From NCBI GenBank assembly GCA_035507475.1, contig DATJOB010000477.1, forward strand, positions 1-15,540: DNA of 15,540 bases. The letters are read 5' to 3'. Under the pieces are notes generated by a model. That model saw only the letters and a list, made by a program, of their open reading frames with translations. It did no database searches and was not told the origin of the DNA. This document shows, piece after piece, positions 14,083 to 15,540 of the stretch (within the stretch, counting starts at the first letter, position 1; every line of letters begins with the position of its first letter). The DNA comes from DATARH01 sp035507475. Lineage in GTDB: Bacteria > Pseudomonadota > Alphaproteobacteria > ATCC43930 > CGMCC-115725. The position numbers were made by a program, and so were the translations under genes.

Positions 14083-15540
14083 CGAAGGCGCGGCGGATCT
14101 TCACCGCCAGATCGCTGTAGCTGAACGGCTTGAAGACCACCTCGACGCCGGGATCGAGACGTCCCTCGTGGACGATCGCATCGCGCGCGTAGCCGGTGGT
14201 GAAGAGCACCTTCATCTCCGGGCGGCGGCGCAGCGCCTCGTCGGCGAGCTGGCGGCCGTTCATGCCGGGCAGGCCGACATCGGTGAACAGAAGGCGCAGC
14301 TCGGGGTCGGCGTCGATGAGGCGCAGCGCCGCGGGCCCGTCGGCCGCGCTGACCACCCGGTAGCCGAGCTCCTTGGTGACGTTGGTTGTATGTTCGCGCA
14401 CGTCGGGATCGTCCTCGACGATCAGCACCGTCTCGCCCCGCCTGGCGCGCGGCGCCCGGGTCTCCTGCTGCGCCGGCTCGGCCGCGCCGTTCCCGTAATG
14501 GCGCGGCAGATAGAGCTTGACCGTGGTGCCCTTGCCGAGCGCGCTGTAGATCTTCACATGGCCGCCCGACTGCTTGAGGAAGCCGTAGACCTGCGACAGG
14601 CCGAGCCCGGTCCCCTGGACTTCCTTGGTCGTAAAAAACGGCTCGAAGGCCTTTTCGACGATTTCGGGCGACATGCCGGTGCCGGTGTCGCGCACGAAAA
14701 TGCCGACATATTCGCCGGTCGCCACGTCGCCTTCGCGCTCGCAGTAGGCCTCGTCGAGATAGCAGTTCGCGGTCTCGACCGTCAGGCTGCCGCCGTTCGG
14801 CATGGCGTCGCGGGCGTTGACCGCGAGGTTCATCAGCGCGTTCTCGAGCTGGTTGGCGTCGGCGAAGGTGGTCCACAGGCGCTCGGCGAGGATCGTGTCG
14901 ACGCCGACCGCCTCACCGAGCGCGCGGCGCAGCAGGTCGGACATCCCGGCGATCAACCGGTTGGACGAGAGGCTCTCCGGCGCCAGCGGCTGGCGGCGGG
15001 CGAACGCGAGCAGGCGCTGGGTGAGCTGCGCGGCGCGCGTCGCGCCGCCGAGCGCCGCCGACACCATGCGCTGCAGCTCGTCCCCGCCCGGCAGGCGCCG
15101 CTGCAGCGTCTCGAGATTGCCGAGGATCACCATCAGCAGGTTGTTGAAATCGTGCGCGACGCCGCCGGTCAGCTGGCCGACCGCCTCCATCTTCTGTGCC
15201 TGGCGCAGCGTGTCCTCGATCTGCCGACGGCGCTGCACCTCCTCGGCGACGCGCGCTTCGAGGGTCTCGTTGAGCGCCAGCAGACGCGCCTCCAGCGCCT
15301 TGCGCTCGGTGATCTCGTAGTAGACCCCGGCGATCGAGTCGGCGCGGCGACCGTCTTGCGCGGCGGCCTCGCCCTTGCCGGCGATCCAGTGCACCGCGCC
15401 GTCCGGGTGCTTGACGCGGAACTCGACGTAATAGGCGCCCGACCGCCGCGCCGCCTCGACCGCGGCGTGCAGCTTCGGCACGTCGTCGGCGAAGATGGCG
15501 CGCCGCCAATCCGCGAAGCTGCGGCCCGGGCCGCCCGCCG
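14075..15540 (-). CDS. PAS hybrid sensor histidine kinase with receiver, N-terminus off window
   Basis: The frame stays open to the right edge. A GTG at 15481 falls inside a PAS fold (upstream in-frame residues read SFADWRRAIFADD), so it is not the true start and the gene is 5'-truncated by the window. Visible order: the end of a PAS domain (VEFRVKHPDGAVHWI, ITERKALEARL), a coiled-coil linker (ALNETLEARVAEEVQRRR), HisKA with H box GGVAHDFNNLL (His at 15152-15154), HATPase_c with NLAVNARDAM, DTGTGM and FFTTKEVQGTGLGL, and a receiver (LIVEDDPDVRE, LLFTDVGLPGMNG with Asp at 14279-14281, FKPFS). All catalytic motifs are intact. It belongs to the same PAS-HisKA-receiver class as the plus-strand kinase in this window. 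The single-domain response regulator follows directly and is its likely phosphotransfer partner. Confidence 0.95.
   Translation of the reverse strand, partial: AGGPGRSFADWRRAIFADDVPKLHAAVEAARRSGAYYVEFRVKHPDGAVHWIAGKGEAAAQDGRRADSIAGVYYEITERKALEARLLALNETLEARVAEEVQRRRQIEDTLRQAQKMEAVGQLTGGVAHDFNNLLMVILGNLETLQRRLPGGDELQRMVSAALGGATRAAQLTQRLLAFARRQPLAPESLSSNRLIAGMSDLLRRALGEAVGVDTILAERLWTTFADANQLENALMNLAVNARDAMPNGGSLTVETANCYLDEAYCEREGDVATGEYVGIFVRDTGTGMSPEIVEKAFEPFFTTKEVQGTGLGLSQVYGFLKQSGGHVKIYSALGKGTTVKLYLPRHYGNGAAEPAQQETRAPRARRGETVLIVEDDPDVREHTTNVTKELGYRVVSAADGPAALRLIDADPELRLLFTDVGLPGMNGRQLADEALRRRPEMKVLFTTGYARDAIVHEGRLDPGVEVVFKPFSYSDLAVKIRRAFDD

Overview
The window is very GC-rich DNA (heavy use of GCG, GCC, CTC and CGC codons, GTG starts, long antisense open frames). 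The protein families fit an alphaproteobacterium, perhaps of the Rhizobiales or Rhodospirillales. That is an inference from codon use and gene types; no lineage marker is present beyond one tRNA. It looks like ordinary chromosome: no transposase, integrase, phage gene, CRISPR array or rRNA was found.

Left part (1-2450): a low-complexity Pro/Ala-rich protein on the minus strand runs off the left edge and ends there in a tandem pentapeptide array. Across a 283-base divergent gap lies a small plus-strand gene. It encodes an apparently freestanding MshEN-type (c-di-GMP-binding) domain joined to TPR-like helices. A tRNA-Gln(TTG) with encoded CCA follows, then a strong hairpin.

Middle (2450-9094), all plus strand: an SLC13/DASS-type permease with two RCK_C domains; 1 base after it, an ABC-exporter transmembrane domain with no ATPase domain; an MgtC/SapB membrane protein preceded by a possible leader ORF and two hairpins; a large three-PAS hybrid histidine kinase; and a 46-residue single-pass membrane protein.

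Right part (9141-15540), all minus strand: in transcription order, a PAS hybrid histidine kinase (cut by the right edge), a single-domain response regulator whose possible start overlaps the kinase stop, an RND periplasmic adaptor, and an RND inner-membrane pump of the MdtB/AcrB class 13 bases after it. No outer-membrane channel gene is in view. The working picture is a membrane-transport and signal-transduction neighbourhood. The kinase/regulator pair next to the efflux pump is a candidate regulatory link, although a receiver-only regulator cannot bind DNA itself.

The observations most worth a second look are the MshEN-TPR protein with two complete 24-residue motifs, the NBD-less ABC membrane domain coupled to an ion-transporter-like permease, and the leader-ORF/hairpin layout before the MgtC-family gene. 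None proves a new system.
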